A DNA stretch of 64,000 nucleotides from Bacillota bacterium (GTDB taxonomy: Bacteria > Bacillota > Clostridia > Christensenellales > CAG-138), in the NCBI GenBank assembly GCA_023395595.1, contig JAEWYO010000060.1:1-64000 (forward strand), read 5' to 3'. The translations under genes and the position numbers were made by a program. Under the pieces are notes generated by a model. It made no database searches. It was given only the letters and a program-made list of their open reading frames with translations, and had not been told where the DNA came from. Of the stretch, positions 57,139-64,000 are shown in pieces. Position 1 is the stretch's first letter; every line of letters begins with the position of its first letter.

Positions 57139-58755
57139 ATGAAACTGCGCATCAACAACATCAAACAACCGATATCGGAAGAGGACGCACTGCTTCCATC
57201 CCGCATAGCAAATCTGCTGGGTTTGGAAGCGGGGCAGGTTGTCTCCGCGCGGATTCATAAGCGCGCACTGGACGCGCGCAAGAAACAGGATGTACACTTC
57301 CTGCTCTCTGCAATTGCAGTGGTGGAAGATGCGGCGGCAAATCGTCTGCTCGCGCGGGCAAACCCGCATGTAGAGGCGTACATCGAGCCGCAGGAGGAAG
57401 CGCTGCAGATTGGCGCAGAGACGCTGCGCGGGCGCGTGGTGGTCGTCGGGCTCGGTCCGGCGGGTCTCTTTGCCGCCTATCAATTGGCGAAGCACGGATA
57501 TGCGCCGCTCGTTCTGGAGCGCGGAGACGCGATTGAACAGCGCGCGCGCTGCGTGGAGCAGTACTGGCAGACCGGTGAGCTGGACGAAGACTCCAACGTC
57601 ATGTTTGGCGAAGGAGGCGCGGGCACTTTTTCAGACGGAAAGCTCACCTCCCGCAGCAAGGATGCGCGCGGAGAGCTGGTGCTCAATACACTGATTCGCT
57701 TCGGCGCACCGGAGGAGATTGGCTACGTCGCGAAACCGCACATCGGGACGGATCGTTTGCGCGGCGTGGTTTCGTCAATGCGAAAAGAGATCGAGCGGTT
57801 GGGCGGAGAGGTACGCTTTCGCGCCACGCTCACCGCACTGGAGCAAAAAGACGGCAGACTCGCCTGTGCGACGGTCACAACGCCAAACGGGACGGAGTCG
57901 GTGGAGTGCGCGGCGCTGCTGCTCGCCATCGGGCAGGGCGCGCGAGACACGTATCAGATGCTGTATGACGCTGGGATTGCCATGGCGCCAAAGCCCTTTG
58001 CGGTTGGCGTGCGCGTGGAGCATCCGCAGAGCATGATCGATCAGGCGCAGCTTGGCGCACTTGCGGGACATCCGCGCCTCGGCGCTGCTGAATATCGCCT
58101 GACCGCGCAGCATGGTGAGCGCGGGGTTTATACGTTTTGCATGTGCCCGGGCGGCAGCGTGATCGCCAGCGCGTCCGCAAAGGATGAGATTGTAGTCAAC
58201 GGCATGAGTGACTTCGCGCGGGATGCAAAAAACGCCAATGCCGCCGTTGTCGTCCAGGTACACCCCGCCGATTTTGGCGCGGATGCGCTGGATGGTATGC
58301 GCTTCCAGAAAAGGATGGAGCAGGCGGCGTTTACGGCCGGTGGCGGAAGCGGTGTAGCGCCCGCGAGTCCGCTTGGTGCGTTTCTGCGCCGCGAGAAGCC
58401 GCGCGGCTTTGGCGGCGTTGTTCCATCCTATCGCCCTGGCGTCGCCGCATGCGACCTCTGGAACGTGTTGCCGCCGTTTGTGTCCGCTGGCATAGCCGAA
58501 GGCATGAAAGCCTTTGGCAGGCAGCTTAGAGGCTTTGATCGCGAGGATGCGGTGCTCACCGGAGTTGAGACGCGCACGAGCGCGCCGCTTCGCCTCCTGC
58601 GCGGAGAGGATATGCAGAGTGCGTCCTTGACGGGACTTTATCCCGTAGGCGAGGGCGCGGGGTACGCTGGCGGTATCGTCTCCGCTGCAATTGACGGACT
58701 CAAGGCCGCCGAGGCAGTCGTCGGGAAGTTCGCGCCACCGAGTCGGACAATCTAA
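57139..58755 (+). CDS. FAD-dependent dehydrogenase-like protein (COG2509 type)
   Basis: A 538-residue flavoprotein. A short N-terminal domain (MKLRINNIKQPISEEDALLP) is followed by the dinucleotide fold VVVVGLGPAGLFAAYQLAKHG near residue 101, and by MFGEGGAGTFSDGKLTSRSK near residue 155, a hallmark of this uncharacterised group. AGYAGGIVSAAIDGLKAAEAV closes the C-terminal FAD-binding part. The enzymatic reaction is unknown. ATG 57139 has an SD (TGGAGC) 10 bases upstream. It lies after cdaR, where many Bacillota carry glmM. A terminator follows. Confidence 0.9.
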   Translation: MKLRINNIKQPISEEDALLPSRIANLLGLEAGQVVSARIHKRALDARKKQDVHFLLSAIAVVEDAAANRLLARANPHVEAYIEPQEEALQIGAETLRGRVVVVGLGPAGLFAAYQLAKHGYAPLVLERGDAIEQRARCVEQYWQTGELDEDSNVMFGEGGAGTFSDGKLTSRSKDARGELVLNTLIRFGAPEEIGYVAKPHIGTDRLRGVVSSMRKEIERLGGEVRFRATLTALEQKDGRLACATVTTPNGTESVECAALLLAIGQGARDTYQMLYDAGIAMAPKPFAVGVRVEHPQSMIDQAQLGALAGHPRLGAAEYRLTAQHGERGVYTFCMCPGGSVIASASAKDEIVVNGMSDFARDAKNANAAVVVQVHPADFGADALDGMRFQKRMEQAAFTAGGGSGVAPASPLGAFLRREKPRGFGGVVPSYRPGVAACDLWNVLPPFVSAGIAEGMKAFGRQLRGFDREDAVLTGVETRTSAPLRLLRGEDMQSASLTGLYPVGEGAGYAGGIVSAAIDGLKAAEAVVGKFAPPSRTI

Positions 58756-58762
58756 CGCAACA

Positions 58763-58790
58763 AGACCGCCGGATCATCCGGCGGTCTGTT
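58763..58790 (+). terminator. Terminator after the COG2509 gene
   Basis: An 11-bp stem (58763-58773 with 58777-58787) with a 3-base loop and GTTTG after it. Confidence 0.85.
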
Positions 58791-58830
58791 TGTTTGCTTG
58801 ATAACTTGTATGTTTGGAATTTAGCTGATA

Positions 58831-59559
58831 TTACTTGCCGTTGCGCAGGGCGAGGACGCGATCCGGCTTGTTGCTCATAATTGCGTGTATGTTTGGTTGA
58901 CCAAGCAGATATTGTATCTCGTCGTCGCCATCCACCGTCCACGGGCTGGTCTTGACACCGACGCGCTCATATTTGGTCAGCTCCGAATCGTTCAAGAAGC
59001 GATAATCGGGATGCAGATATTGCATTCCGAGGCGTTTGCAATAGTCCTGTGGTTCGGCGATGCGGCATTCGTAGAGAATTCCGCAGGGCAGATCGGGCGC
59101 AATCGCCTTGCAGCGCAGCAGCGTGTAATGATTGAACGATGAGAGGACGATGCGCTCGCTCAGCCCAAACTGACGAATCAGATCGATGACCTTTTGTTCG
59201 ATGCCATCATATTCAAAAATTGCGGTTTTGAACTCCAGAATGCTCCAAAAATCGCGGTTCTGCACCAGCGAGAAATACTCGTCCAGCGTCGGTATGCGCT
59301 GCACGGGGAACTGTCCCTTGAACCGATAGGAAAGATCGAACGCTTGCAGCTCGCTGAGCGTGAGGTCTTTGATGAGCCGGGGGTCGCCTGTGATGCGCTC
59401 CAGGCTTTCGTCGTGGAAAATGACCGGGATACCGTCCTTGGTGAGCTGCACGTCAAACTCCGCGCCATCCGCGCCGAGATCGAGCGCGCGTTCAAAGGCG
59501 AGCATCGTATTTTCGGGATAGCGAGAGGAGAATCCGCGGTGTGCGATTGCCTGAATCAA
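58831..59559 (-). CDS. Glycerophosphodiester phosphodiesterase
   Basis: A 242-residue cytoplasmic enzyme of the GDPD family cleaving glycerophosphodiesters to glycerol-3-phosphate and an alcohol. AIAHRGFSSRYPENTMLAFERAL near residue 4 has the catalytic His and Glu. DVQLTKDGIPVIFHDESLERIT near 35 holds the metal Asp/Glu and second His. The C-terminus has the usual KTSPWTVD and NKPDR. The start is set at TTG 59559, preceded by AAGG 9 bases upstream. A longer frame would run into the upstream transporter gene. It lies 52 bases after that gene and may be cotranscribed. Confidence 0.88.
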   Translation of the reverse strand: MIQAIAHRGFSSRYPENTMLAFERALDLGADGAEFDVQLTKDGIPVIFHDESLERITGDPRLIKDLTLSELQAFDLSYRFKGQFPVQRIPTLDEYFSLVQNRDFWSILEFKTAIFEYDGIEQKVIDLIRQFGLSERIVLSSFNHYTLLRCKAIAPDLPCGILYECRIAEPQDYCKRLGMQYLHPDYRFLNDSELTKYERVGVKTSPWTVDGDDEIQYLLGQPNIHAIMSNKPDRVLALRNGK

Positions 59560-59611
59560 GTATATACGCCTTCTTTCGAACTCAAATCCTGTTTTGTCGC
59601 TGTCGATTAAA

Positions 59612-60817
59612 CTATTTGGATGTTTTCTTCTTCCGCGGTTTTTCTTTGGGAACGGGCGCTTTCTCCGGCGCAGGTGCAGCGGCTGGCTGAGCCGGTGGGG
59701 TTGCCTCATATTCACCCGATTCCGGTTCCGTCGCGTCATCGTTCATCTTGTAAAGATGAATCGCACCTTGTTTGTTGAGCGCGTGGAGGAGCGCGATGGT
59801 GATCGGCAATCCCAGCAGACCGATTCCGCCGAAGAGGTAGGTACCGAGCACCATGGAGAGTAGCGTCACGATGGGATGCAGGCCGACGCGGTCACCAACG
59901 ATCTTCGGTTCCATGATCTGCCGCACAACGATGACCACTACATAGAGAATGGCGAGGCCGATACCGGTGGCCAAGTGGCCGGAGATAAGCGTGTAGATCG
60001 TCCAGGGCAGAAGCACGAGCCCGCTGCCCACGACGGGCAGGATATCGAAGATCGCAATTGCCACTGCGATACCTGCTGCGTTGTTGATACCGATGATGCT
60101 AAGGCCAATGAAGATTTCACTGAATGTGATGACGAGGATCATCGCATATGAGCGCACATAGCTCCAAAGTGTGCGCCCAAGCTGCACGCGGGCGTTATGC
60201 AGAAGCGTGCGCCAGTGCTCGGAGAGCTGCCGCATGATAAACGCTTGAATCTTCGGGAAATCGACGGTTAGGAAGATCGTCGAGATCACCATGATCAGCA
60301 TGTTCAACAGCAGCTTTGGCGCTTTGAGCGTGGAACTGGTGACCCATTCTACCACCGATTTAGAGGTGTTGACCACCGCATCGCCAAGCGATTTTGACAC
60401 TTTTTCGGCGACGACATTGTAGGCGACAGTAGCTTCCGGGTCGAGGCGCCCTACAAATTCCTGCAACGAGACAAACGTCCTGTTCATCCACGGGACGATG
60501 GTGTCGGTATAGAGGGCTGGCAGTGTGAGGAAGAACGATTTTGCGGCAGAGAAGAGCTGCACGCCGAGAACGGTGATGAGCAGCCCCAGCAGCGCATAGA
60601 ACACGACGACGAGCGCAATGCCCGCCACTCCGCGCGGCAGCTTGAGCTTTTCATGCAAAAAAGCCACCGCGGGCTTGAGCAAAAGAGAGATCACAAGTGC
60701 GATAAGAAACGGCATCAGCACCCCGAGTGCATAGCGCGCGAGTAGGATAATGATGCCGAGTATGATTGCAAAATAAAGAAAGTTGATGATAAATTGTCTG
60801 CGTTTTTCCAGTTGCAT
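59612..60817 (-). CDS. AI-2E family (PerM-like) transporter
   Basis: A 401-residue membrane protein with about eight helices and the family signature PIVTLLSMVLGTYLFGGIGLLGLPITIALL near residue 325. The central segment has GINNAAGIAVAIAIFDILPVVGSGLVL near residue 246, also typical. The tail of about 45 residues is Pro/Ala/Lys-rich and ends PRKKKTSK. Family members move autoinducer-2, Na+ or other solutes. YtvI-like sporulation proteins belong to the same family and are an alternative. A promoter (TTTACA-17-TAGAGT) lies upstream. The SD is GCGAGG. Confidence 0.9.
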   Translation of the reverse strand: MQLEKRRQFIINFLYFAIILGIIILLARYALGVLMPFLIALVISLLLKPAVAFLHEKLKLPRGVAGIALVVVFYALLGLLITVLGVQLFSAAKSFFLTLPALYTDTIVPWMNRTFVSLQEFVGRLDPEATVAYNVVAEKVSKSLGDAVVNTSKSVVEWVTSSTLKAPKLLLNMLIMVISTIFLTVDFPKIQAFIMRQLSEHWRTLLHNARVQLGRTLWSYVRSYAMILVITFSEIFIGLSIIGINNAAGIAVAIAIFDILPVVGSGLVLLPWTIYTLISGHLATGIGLAILYVVVIVVRQIMEPKIVGDRVGLHPIVTLLSMVLGTYLFGGIGLLGLPITIALLHALNKQGAIHLYKMNDDATEPESGEYEATPPAQPAAAPAPEKAPVPKEKPRKKKTSK

Positions 60818-60840
60818 AACGAACCTCGCTTCCGGAATCT

Positions 60841-60869
60841 ACTCTATCACGCGACAGAAAACTTGTAAA
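60841..60869 (-). promoter_or_regulatory. Promoter of the AI-2E transporter gene
   Basis: Minus strand TTTACA (60864-60869), 17-base spacer, TAGAGT (60841-60846). Its -35 box shares five bases with the -35 box of the divergent promoter at 60863-60891. Confidence 0.65.
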
Positions 60870-60891
60870 GCGCAGCCGCTTCGATTATAAT
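60863..60891 (+). promoter_or_regulatory. Promoter of the fRMsr-mntP operon
   Basis: TTGTAA (60863-60868), 17-base spacer, TATAAT (60886-60891). Transcription should start near 60898. Only one RNA polymerase could bind this site and the divergent one at a time. Confidence 0.75.
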
Positions 60892-60926
60892 ATTGCGCAA
60901 TGACCTTAGATCGCGCGGGAGGAGAA

Positions 60927-61397
60927 ATGCAAATGCGTAATGTCGCAACCGAGTCTGTTGAACAGCTCAACCATCTGCTGGATGACCAGGACGGGATTGT
61001 CACGACGCTTGCCAACGCCAGCGCGTTTCTCAACGAACTTCTGCCGGACATCAACTGGGTCGGGTTTTATCTGCTCGATCACGGCGTGCTTTGCCTTGGC
61101 CCGTTTCAAGGTAAGTCGGCTTGTACACGCATCCCTGTCGGCAGCGGTGTTTGCGGCACGGCGGTTGCGCAGAACAAAACGCAGCTTGTGGCGGATGTGC
61201 ACGCGTTTCCGGGACATATCGCCTGCGACAGTGCAAGCAACAGCGAGCTCGTGACCGTGCTGCGGGATGAATCTGGCGCGCCTATCGGTGTGCTGGATAT
61301 TGACAGCCCGCTGCTTGCGCGCTTTACCGAAGCCGATGCGGTGAACATGGAACGCGCAGCTGAGATTATTTCGCAAAAAATCCGTCAATCGATTTGA
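60927..61397 (+). CDS. Free methionine-(R)-sulfoxide reductase (GAF type)
   Basis: A 156-residue GAF-domain enzyme reducing free Met-R-sulfoxide, which protects against oxidation. The three conserved Cys are present: Cys66 in SACTRIP, Cys76 in SGVCGTAVA and Cys100 in GHIACDSAS. The surrounding DINWVGFYLL and DVHAFPGHIACDS are near-signature stretches. The start could be ATG 60927 or 60933, both behind the SD GGGAGGAG. An ATG at 60900 without SD lies at the transcription start and would add 9 residues. mntP follows after 18 bases. Confidence 0.93.
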   Translation: MQMRNVATESVEQLNHLLDDQDGIVTTLANASAFLNELLPDINWVGFYLLDHGVLCLGPFQGKSACTRIPVGSGVCGTAVAQNKTQLVADVHAFPGHIACDSASNSELVTVLRDESGAPIGVLDIDSPLLARFTEADAVNMERAAEIISQKIRQSI

Positions 61398-61415
61398 CGA
61401 TAAAAAGGAACACAA

Positions 61416-61991
61416 ATGACTTGGATTGAACTGCTGCTTACGGCGGTTGCGCTCTCGATGGATGCGTTCGCCGTCTCCACCTGCAAAGGACTCAACTTAC
61501 GCACGATGAGCTGGAAACGCGCGGGAATCATCGGCCTGTTCTTCGGCGGGTTTCAGGCGCTGATGCCACTCGTGGGTTGGTTACTGGGCAGACAGTTCGA
61601 GCATTTGATTACGAGTGTGGATCATTGGGTTGTGTTTGTTCTGCTCTCTATCATCGGCGGAAAGATGATCTATGACGCGCTCAAAGGAGGAGAGGAGAGC
61701 TGCTGCCCCGCGGAGGACAAACTCGACCTCAAAGAGTTGATCGGACTTTCGTTTGCAACGAGCGTCGATGCGCTTGCGGTCGGTATCTCGTTTGCGTTTC
61801 TCAATGTGCAGATTCTGCCCTCCGTCGCGACAATCGGCGTGACCACCTGTCTGCTTTCTACGATCGGGGTTGCAATCGGTTACAAATTCGGCGCAAAGTA
61901 TCAGGATCGCGCGACGCTGATCGGCGGCATCGTGCTTGTGCTCATCGGGCTGAAGATTCTGTTGGAGCACCTTGGTGTATTCGGCGCATAG
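61416..61991 (+). CDS. mntP: Manganese efflux pump MntP
   Basis: A 191-residue membrane protein with six helices in two repeats. The paired Asp motifs VALSMDAFAVSTCKG near residue 16 and FATSVDALAVGISFAF near 113 are those of MntP (formerly YebN). It exports Mn2+ to avoid toxicity. SD AAAAGGAACAC precedes ATG 61416. No yybP-ykoY manganese riboswitch is seen upstream in the 18-base gap or in the operon leader. It shares an operon with the methionine sulfoxide reductase, linking metal and oxidative balance. Confidence 0.94.
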   Translation: MTWIELLLTAVALSMDAFAVSTCKGLNLRTMSWKRAGIIGLFFGGFQALMPLVGWLLGRQFEHLITSVDHWVVFVLLSIIGGKMIYDALKGGEESCCPAEDKLDLKELIGLSFATSVDALAVGISFAFLNVQILPSVATIGVTTCLLSTIGVAIGYKFGAKYQDRATLIGGIVLVLIGLKILLEHLGVFGA

Positions 61992-62016
61992 TGAATCAAG
62001 AAATCTATCCTCACCC

Positions 62017-62038
62017 GCTCCGGAAACGGAGCTTTTTT
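62017..62038 (+). terminator. Terminator after mntP
   Basis: A 6-bp stem (62017-62022 with 62027-62032) with GAAA loop and six T. Confidence 0.9.
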
Positions 62039-62052
62039 ATTGCACATTATGC

Positions 62053-62081
62053 TTGACAACGAAAAATAGAAGGCGTATAAC
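62053..62081 (+). promoter_or_regulatory. Promoter of the AbrB-ABC operon
   Basis: Perfect TTGACA (62053-62058), 17-base spacer, TATAAC (62076-62081). The start of transcription is near 62088, immediately before a dyad operator. Confidence 0.8.
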
Positions 62082-62097
62082 TGTATCGAAATGAAAA

Positions 62098-62122
62098 GTA
62101 GGAAAAGTCATACTATTCCTAC
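62098..62122. promoter_or_regulatory. Dyad operator in the AbrB-ABC operon leader
   Basis: A 25-bp imperfect palindrome: GTAGGAA and TTCCTAC arms (62098-62104, 62116-62122), plus inner AGT/ACT, with one mismatch per half. It lies 16 bases before the abrB-like start codon. A GTAGGAA half-site recurs at 62453, before the ABC gene. Confidence 0.65.
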
Positions 62123-62137
62123 GGAGAGGCGGACGTC

Positions 62138-62437
62138 ATGACGGCACCGAAGGGAAAGCATCTTTTTGGCACGGTGAAAGTTGGCGAAAAGGGGCAGATT
62201 GTGATACCCAAGGACGCGCGCGAAATCTTCGGCATCCAACCGGGCGATAGCCTCGTCGTACTTGGAGACGAGGCGACAGGACTTGCGATTATGAAAAGCG
62301 ACATGTTTCTTTCGCAGGTTGCCAGCGCAATCTTCAAAGGGAAACCAGCCGCGCAGCCGCAGGAGGAATGGCCGGAGGCGACGGCGGAGACGTATGAAGA
62401 AATCAAGCAGCGTGTGGAAAAGAACGCAGACGATTAA
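62138..62437 (+). CDS. AbrB/SpoVT-type transcription regulator
   Basis: A 99-residue protein. The N-terminal swapped-hairpin DNA-binding domain reads GTVKVGEKGQIVIPKDAREIFGIQPGDSLVVLGD near residues 11-45. The C-terminal half has EEWPEATAETYEEIKQRV, a helix likely for oligomer formation or ligand response. It is first in an operon with two ABC exporter genes. The dyad at 62098-62122 is a likely autoregulatory site. SD GGAGAGGCGG lies upstream of the start. AbrB-like regulators beside DrrAB-like exporters are common in Clostridia. Confidence 0.92.
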   Translation: MTAPKGKHLFGTVKVGEKGQIVIPKDAREIFGIQPGDSLVVLGDEATGLAIMKSDMFLSQVASAIFKGKPAAQPQEEWPEATAETYEEIKQRVEKNADD

Positions 62438-62482
62438 TTCAAAATTCATACAGTAGGAATAATGAAAACAGAGGATAGGCAG

Positions 62483-63220
62483 ATGGAATTTTCGATTCAG
62501 GCAAAGGGGCTCACGAAGGTATATGGCGTGAAGCACGCGGTGGAAGGCCTCAATCTAGACATCGCAGAGGGCGAGTTGTTTGCCCTGCTTGGCATCAACG
62601 GCGCGGGCAAAACAACCACCATCAAGATGCTCGCAGGACTCACGCAGCCGACTGCGGGCGAAGCGCTGCTGCTGGGCGATAGTATGACGAAAGACCCTGT
62701 GCATGCGAAAGCGCACAACGGTATCTCGCCGCAGGAAACGGCGGTTGCGCGGAATCTTACCGTGCTGGAGAACCTTTCGTTCATGGCGCGGGTGTATGGC
62801 GCAAACGCAAAGCAAGCAGCCGTAAAGGCACAGGAGACCGCCGACCAGCTCGGACTAACCGAGGTAGGCAGTGCCAAAGCAAAGACGCTCTCCGGCGGGA
62901 TGCAGCGACGGCTGAGCATCGGCATGGCACTGATCTCCAACCCGAAGATTCTCTTTCTCGATGAGCCGACGCTTGGGCTGGATGTCATCGCACGCAGGGA
63001 GCTTTGGTCGGTTGTGCGCCGGCTCAAGGGGCGCGTGACCATCCTGCTAACCACGCACTATCTCGAGGAGGTGGAGGCGCTCAGCGACCGTGTGGGTGTT
63101 ATGGCAAACGGGAAACTGACTGCCATCGGTACCGTGCAAGAGCTGATGACGCAAACCGGGGCGAAGAACTTTGAAGACGCGTTTATCGCGCTGGCGACGG
63201 AAACGGAGGAGATCGCATGA
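62483..63220 (+). CDS. ABC exporter ATP-binding protein (DrrA-like)
   Basis: A 245-residue ATPase. Walker A LGINGAGKTTTIKML is near residue 35, signature LSGGMQRRLSIGMALI near residue 137, Walker B ILFLDEPTLGLDVIAR near 155, then H-loop TTHYLEE near 190. The start is set at ATG 62483 with SD AGAGGA; ATG 62462 is also in frame with AGGA and would add 7 residues. It overlaps the permease gene by 4 bases. Such pairs export drugs, peptides or lipids. Confidence 0.94.
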   Translation: MEFSIQAKGLTKVYGVKHAVEGLNLDIAEGELFALLGINGAGKTTTIKMLAGLTQPTAGEALLLGDSMTKDPVHAKAHNGISPQETAVARNLTVLENLSFMARVYGANAKQAAVKAQETADQLGLTEVGSAKAKTLSGGMQRRLSIGMALISNPKILFLDEPTLGLDVIARRELWSVVRRLKGRVTILLTTHYLEEVEALSDRVGVMANGKLTAIGTVQELMTQTGAKNFEDAFIALATETEEIA

Positions 63221-63957
63221 ATGCCATGACCACCTTTTCGGGAAGAAACACAAAGGAGATTCTGCGTGATCCCCTCAACCTTGCCTTCGGGCTCGGGTTC
63301 CCGATTGTGCTGCTGCTCTTACTCACTGCGATTCAGAGCAACATTCCCGTGAACCTTTTCCAGTTGGAGCGTCTGACACCGGGCATCGCCGTCTTTGGGC
63401 TTTCGTTCGTCTCGCTGTTCTCCGCAATGCTGATCAGTAAAGACCGCACGACCTCGTTTCTGATGCGACTGTTCGCTTCGCCGATGCGCGCCTCGGACTA
63501 TATTCTCGGCTATACACTGCCGCTGATCCCAATGGCGCTCGCGCAGGCGCTGCTGTGCTATATAGTCGCGGGGCTGCTGGGCATGCAGCTTACTGCTCAT
63601 GTACTGTTGGCGATTCTTGTTTCGCTGCCTGCTGCGGCGCTGTTTATTGGCATCGGGCTGCTTTGCGGCAGCGTGTTCAACGACAAGCAGGTGGGCGGCA
63701 TCTGCGGCGCGCTGCTGACCAACCTCTCAGCCTGGCTCAGCGGAACGTGGTTTGACCTAAACCTAGTCGGTGGTGTGTTCAAAAAAGTTGCGTATGCGCT
63801 CCCATTTGCCCATGCCGTGGACGCAGGGCGCGCGGCGATGAGTGGGGATTTCGCCTCGATCATGCCGCATCTTTGGTGGGTGATCGGCTATGCAGCCATT
63901 GCGCTGATTGCCGCCGTGCTGGTGTTTCGCAAGAAGATGCTTAGCGACAACGGATGA
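63217..63957 (+). CDS. ABC-2 type permease (DrrB-like)
   Basis: A 246-residue membrane subunit with six helices of the ABC-2 family. It starts MNAMTTFSGRNTKEILRDPLN, typical of the elbow helix, and has the LFASPMRASDYILGY region near residue 86. Translation is coupled to the ATPase by ATGA. It should form a dimeric pore with two ATPases. The substrate is unknown. A hairpin at the right edge likely ends the operon. Confidence 0.92.
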   Translation: MNAMTTFSGRNTKEILRDPLNLAFGLGFPIVLLLLLTAIQSNIPVNLFQLERLTPGIAVFGLSFVSLFSAMLISKDRTTSFLMRLFASPMRASDYILGYTLPLIPMALAQALLCYIVAGLLGMQLTAHVLLAILVSLPAAALFIGIGLLCGSVFNDKQVGGICGALLTNLSAWLSGTWFDLNLVGGVFKKVAYALPFAHAVDAGRAAMSGDFASIMPHLWWVIGYAAIALIAAVLVFRKKMLSDNG

Positions 63958-63976
63958 TCGATTGCATATACAGAAA

Positions 63977-64000
63977 ATCGGCGCGGGGTACCGCGCCGAT
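63977..64000 (+). terminator. Terminator hairpin at the right window edge
   Basis: A 10-bp perfect stem (63977-63986 with 63991-64000) with a 4-base loop. The expected T-run would lie beyond the window. Confidence 0.7.

Noticed and set aside
1..64000. CRISPR arrays, tRNA, rRNA, transposases or phage genes
   Set aside because: No regular repeat-spacer array, no tRNA-like T-loop/acceptor pattern and no transposase or integrase motif was found on reading. A tRNAscan and IS search would confirm this.

Overview
The window looks like a chromosomal segment of an anaerobic, fairly GC-rich member of the Clostridia (Bacillota). Supporting signs are a complete Rnf ion-pumping complex in the clostridial order C-D-G-E-A-B, a cysteine T-box in front of cysE-cysS, a cdaA-cdaR (ybbR) pair, a long clostridial-type HflX, a clostripain-family protease, a ThyX-type thymidylate synthase next to dCMP deaminase, and sigma-A promoters close to TTGACA-17-TATAAT. 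No rRNA, tRNA, transposase, phage or CRISPR was found. The genus cannot be named from sequence alone.

Layout. 1-4100: end of a cell-surface polysaccharide locus (two tandem family 2 glycosyltransferases, a Wzx-type flippase, UDP-glucose dehydrogenase). 4200-9530: phosphatidylserine synthase, then leftward zinc-ribbon/ThyX/dCMP deaminase, a MATE exporter, and a SLOG protein with a zinc phospholipase C-like protein. 9885-16012: a membrane-anchored pseudo-amidase and the rnfCDGEAB operon. 16100-19700: exported phosphoesterase, DUF212 membrane protein, SRAP/HMCES-type protein, AraC-GyrI regulator. 19770-26112: a carbohydrate unit with MalQ, two ABC permeases, a solute-binding lipoprotein and its LacI-family regulator. 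It has a strong operator-bearing promoter and an unusual structured spacer containing three 35-bp hairpin repeats. 26376-32015: DUF2271 lipoprotein, a fused priming sugar-phosphate transferase/RmlA, and an EAL phosphodiesterase. 32138-36600: proS, an AT-richer DUF2142 membrane protein gene, a gene-poor stretch, then the T-box. 36604-43263: cysE, cysS, a membrane protein, hflX and nadE. 43540-54307: an ABC exporter pair, a beta-CASP RNase-like protein, alkaline phosphatase, phosphoesterase, clostripain-like protease, GNAT, and a possible ADP-ribosyltransferase-fold protein. 54626-64000: cdaA/cdaR, a COG2509-type flavoprotein, glycerophosphodiesterase, AI-2E family transporter, fRMsr, MntP, an AbrB-like regulator and a second ABC exporter.

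How the genes work together. The polysaccharide genes (sugar activation by RmlA and Ugd, lipid priming, glycosyl transfer, flipping) belong to one surface-glycan theme; the nearby EAL protein could tie it to c-di-GMP, which is inference. The LacI-SBP-permease-permease set, which lacks its own ATPase, plus MalQ points to maltodextrin or other oligosaccharide use. CysE and CysS sit behind a T-box with a UGC specifier, so cysteine synthesis and charging should respond to uncharged tRNA-Cys. Rnf couples ferredoxin oxidation to NAD reduction and ion export.

Most notable observations: (1) three indel-free 35-bp hairpin repeats, one enclosed by a long inverted repeat, between lacI and the solute-binding protein gene; (2) three genes for predicted hydrolases whose start codon lies exactly 6 nt after the -10 box, predicting leaderless mRNAs; (3) an in-frame fusion of a priming glycosyl-phosphotransferase with RmlA; (4) a JAMM-like metal motif in the N-terminal part of HflX; (5) a ThyX with an altered signature, a CysE with a Cys-rich tail, and an amidase-fold protein that has lost its zinc ligands.
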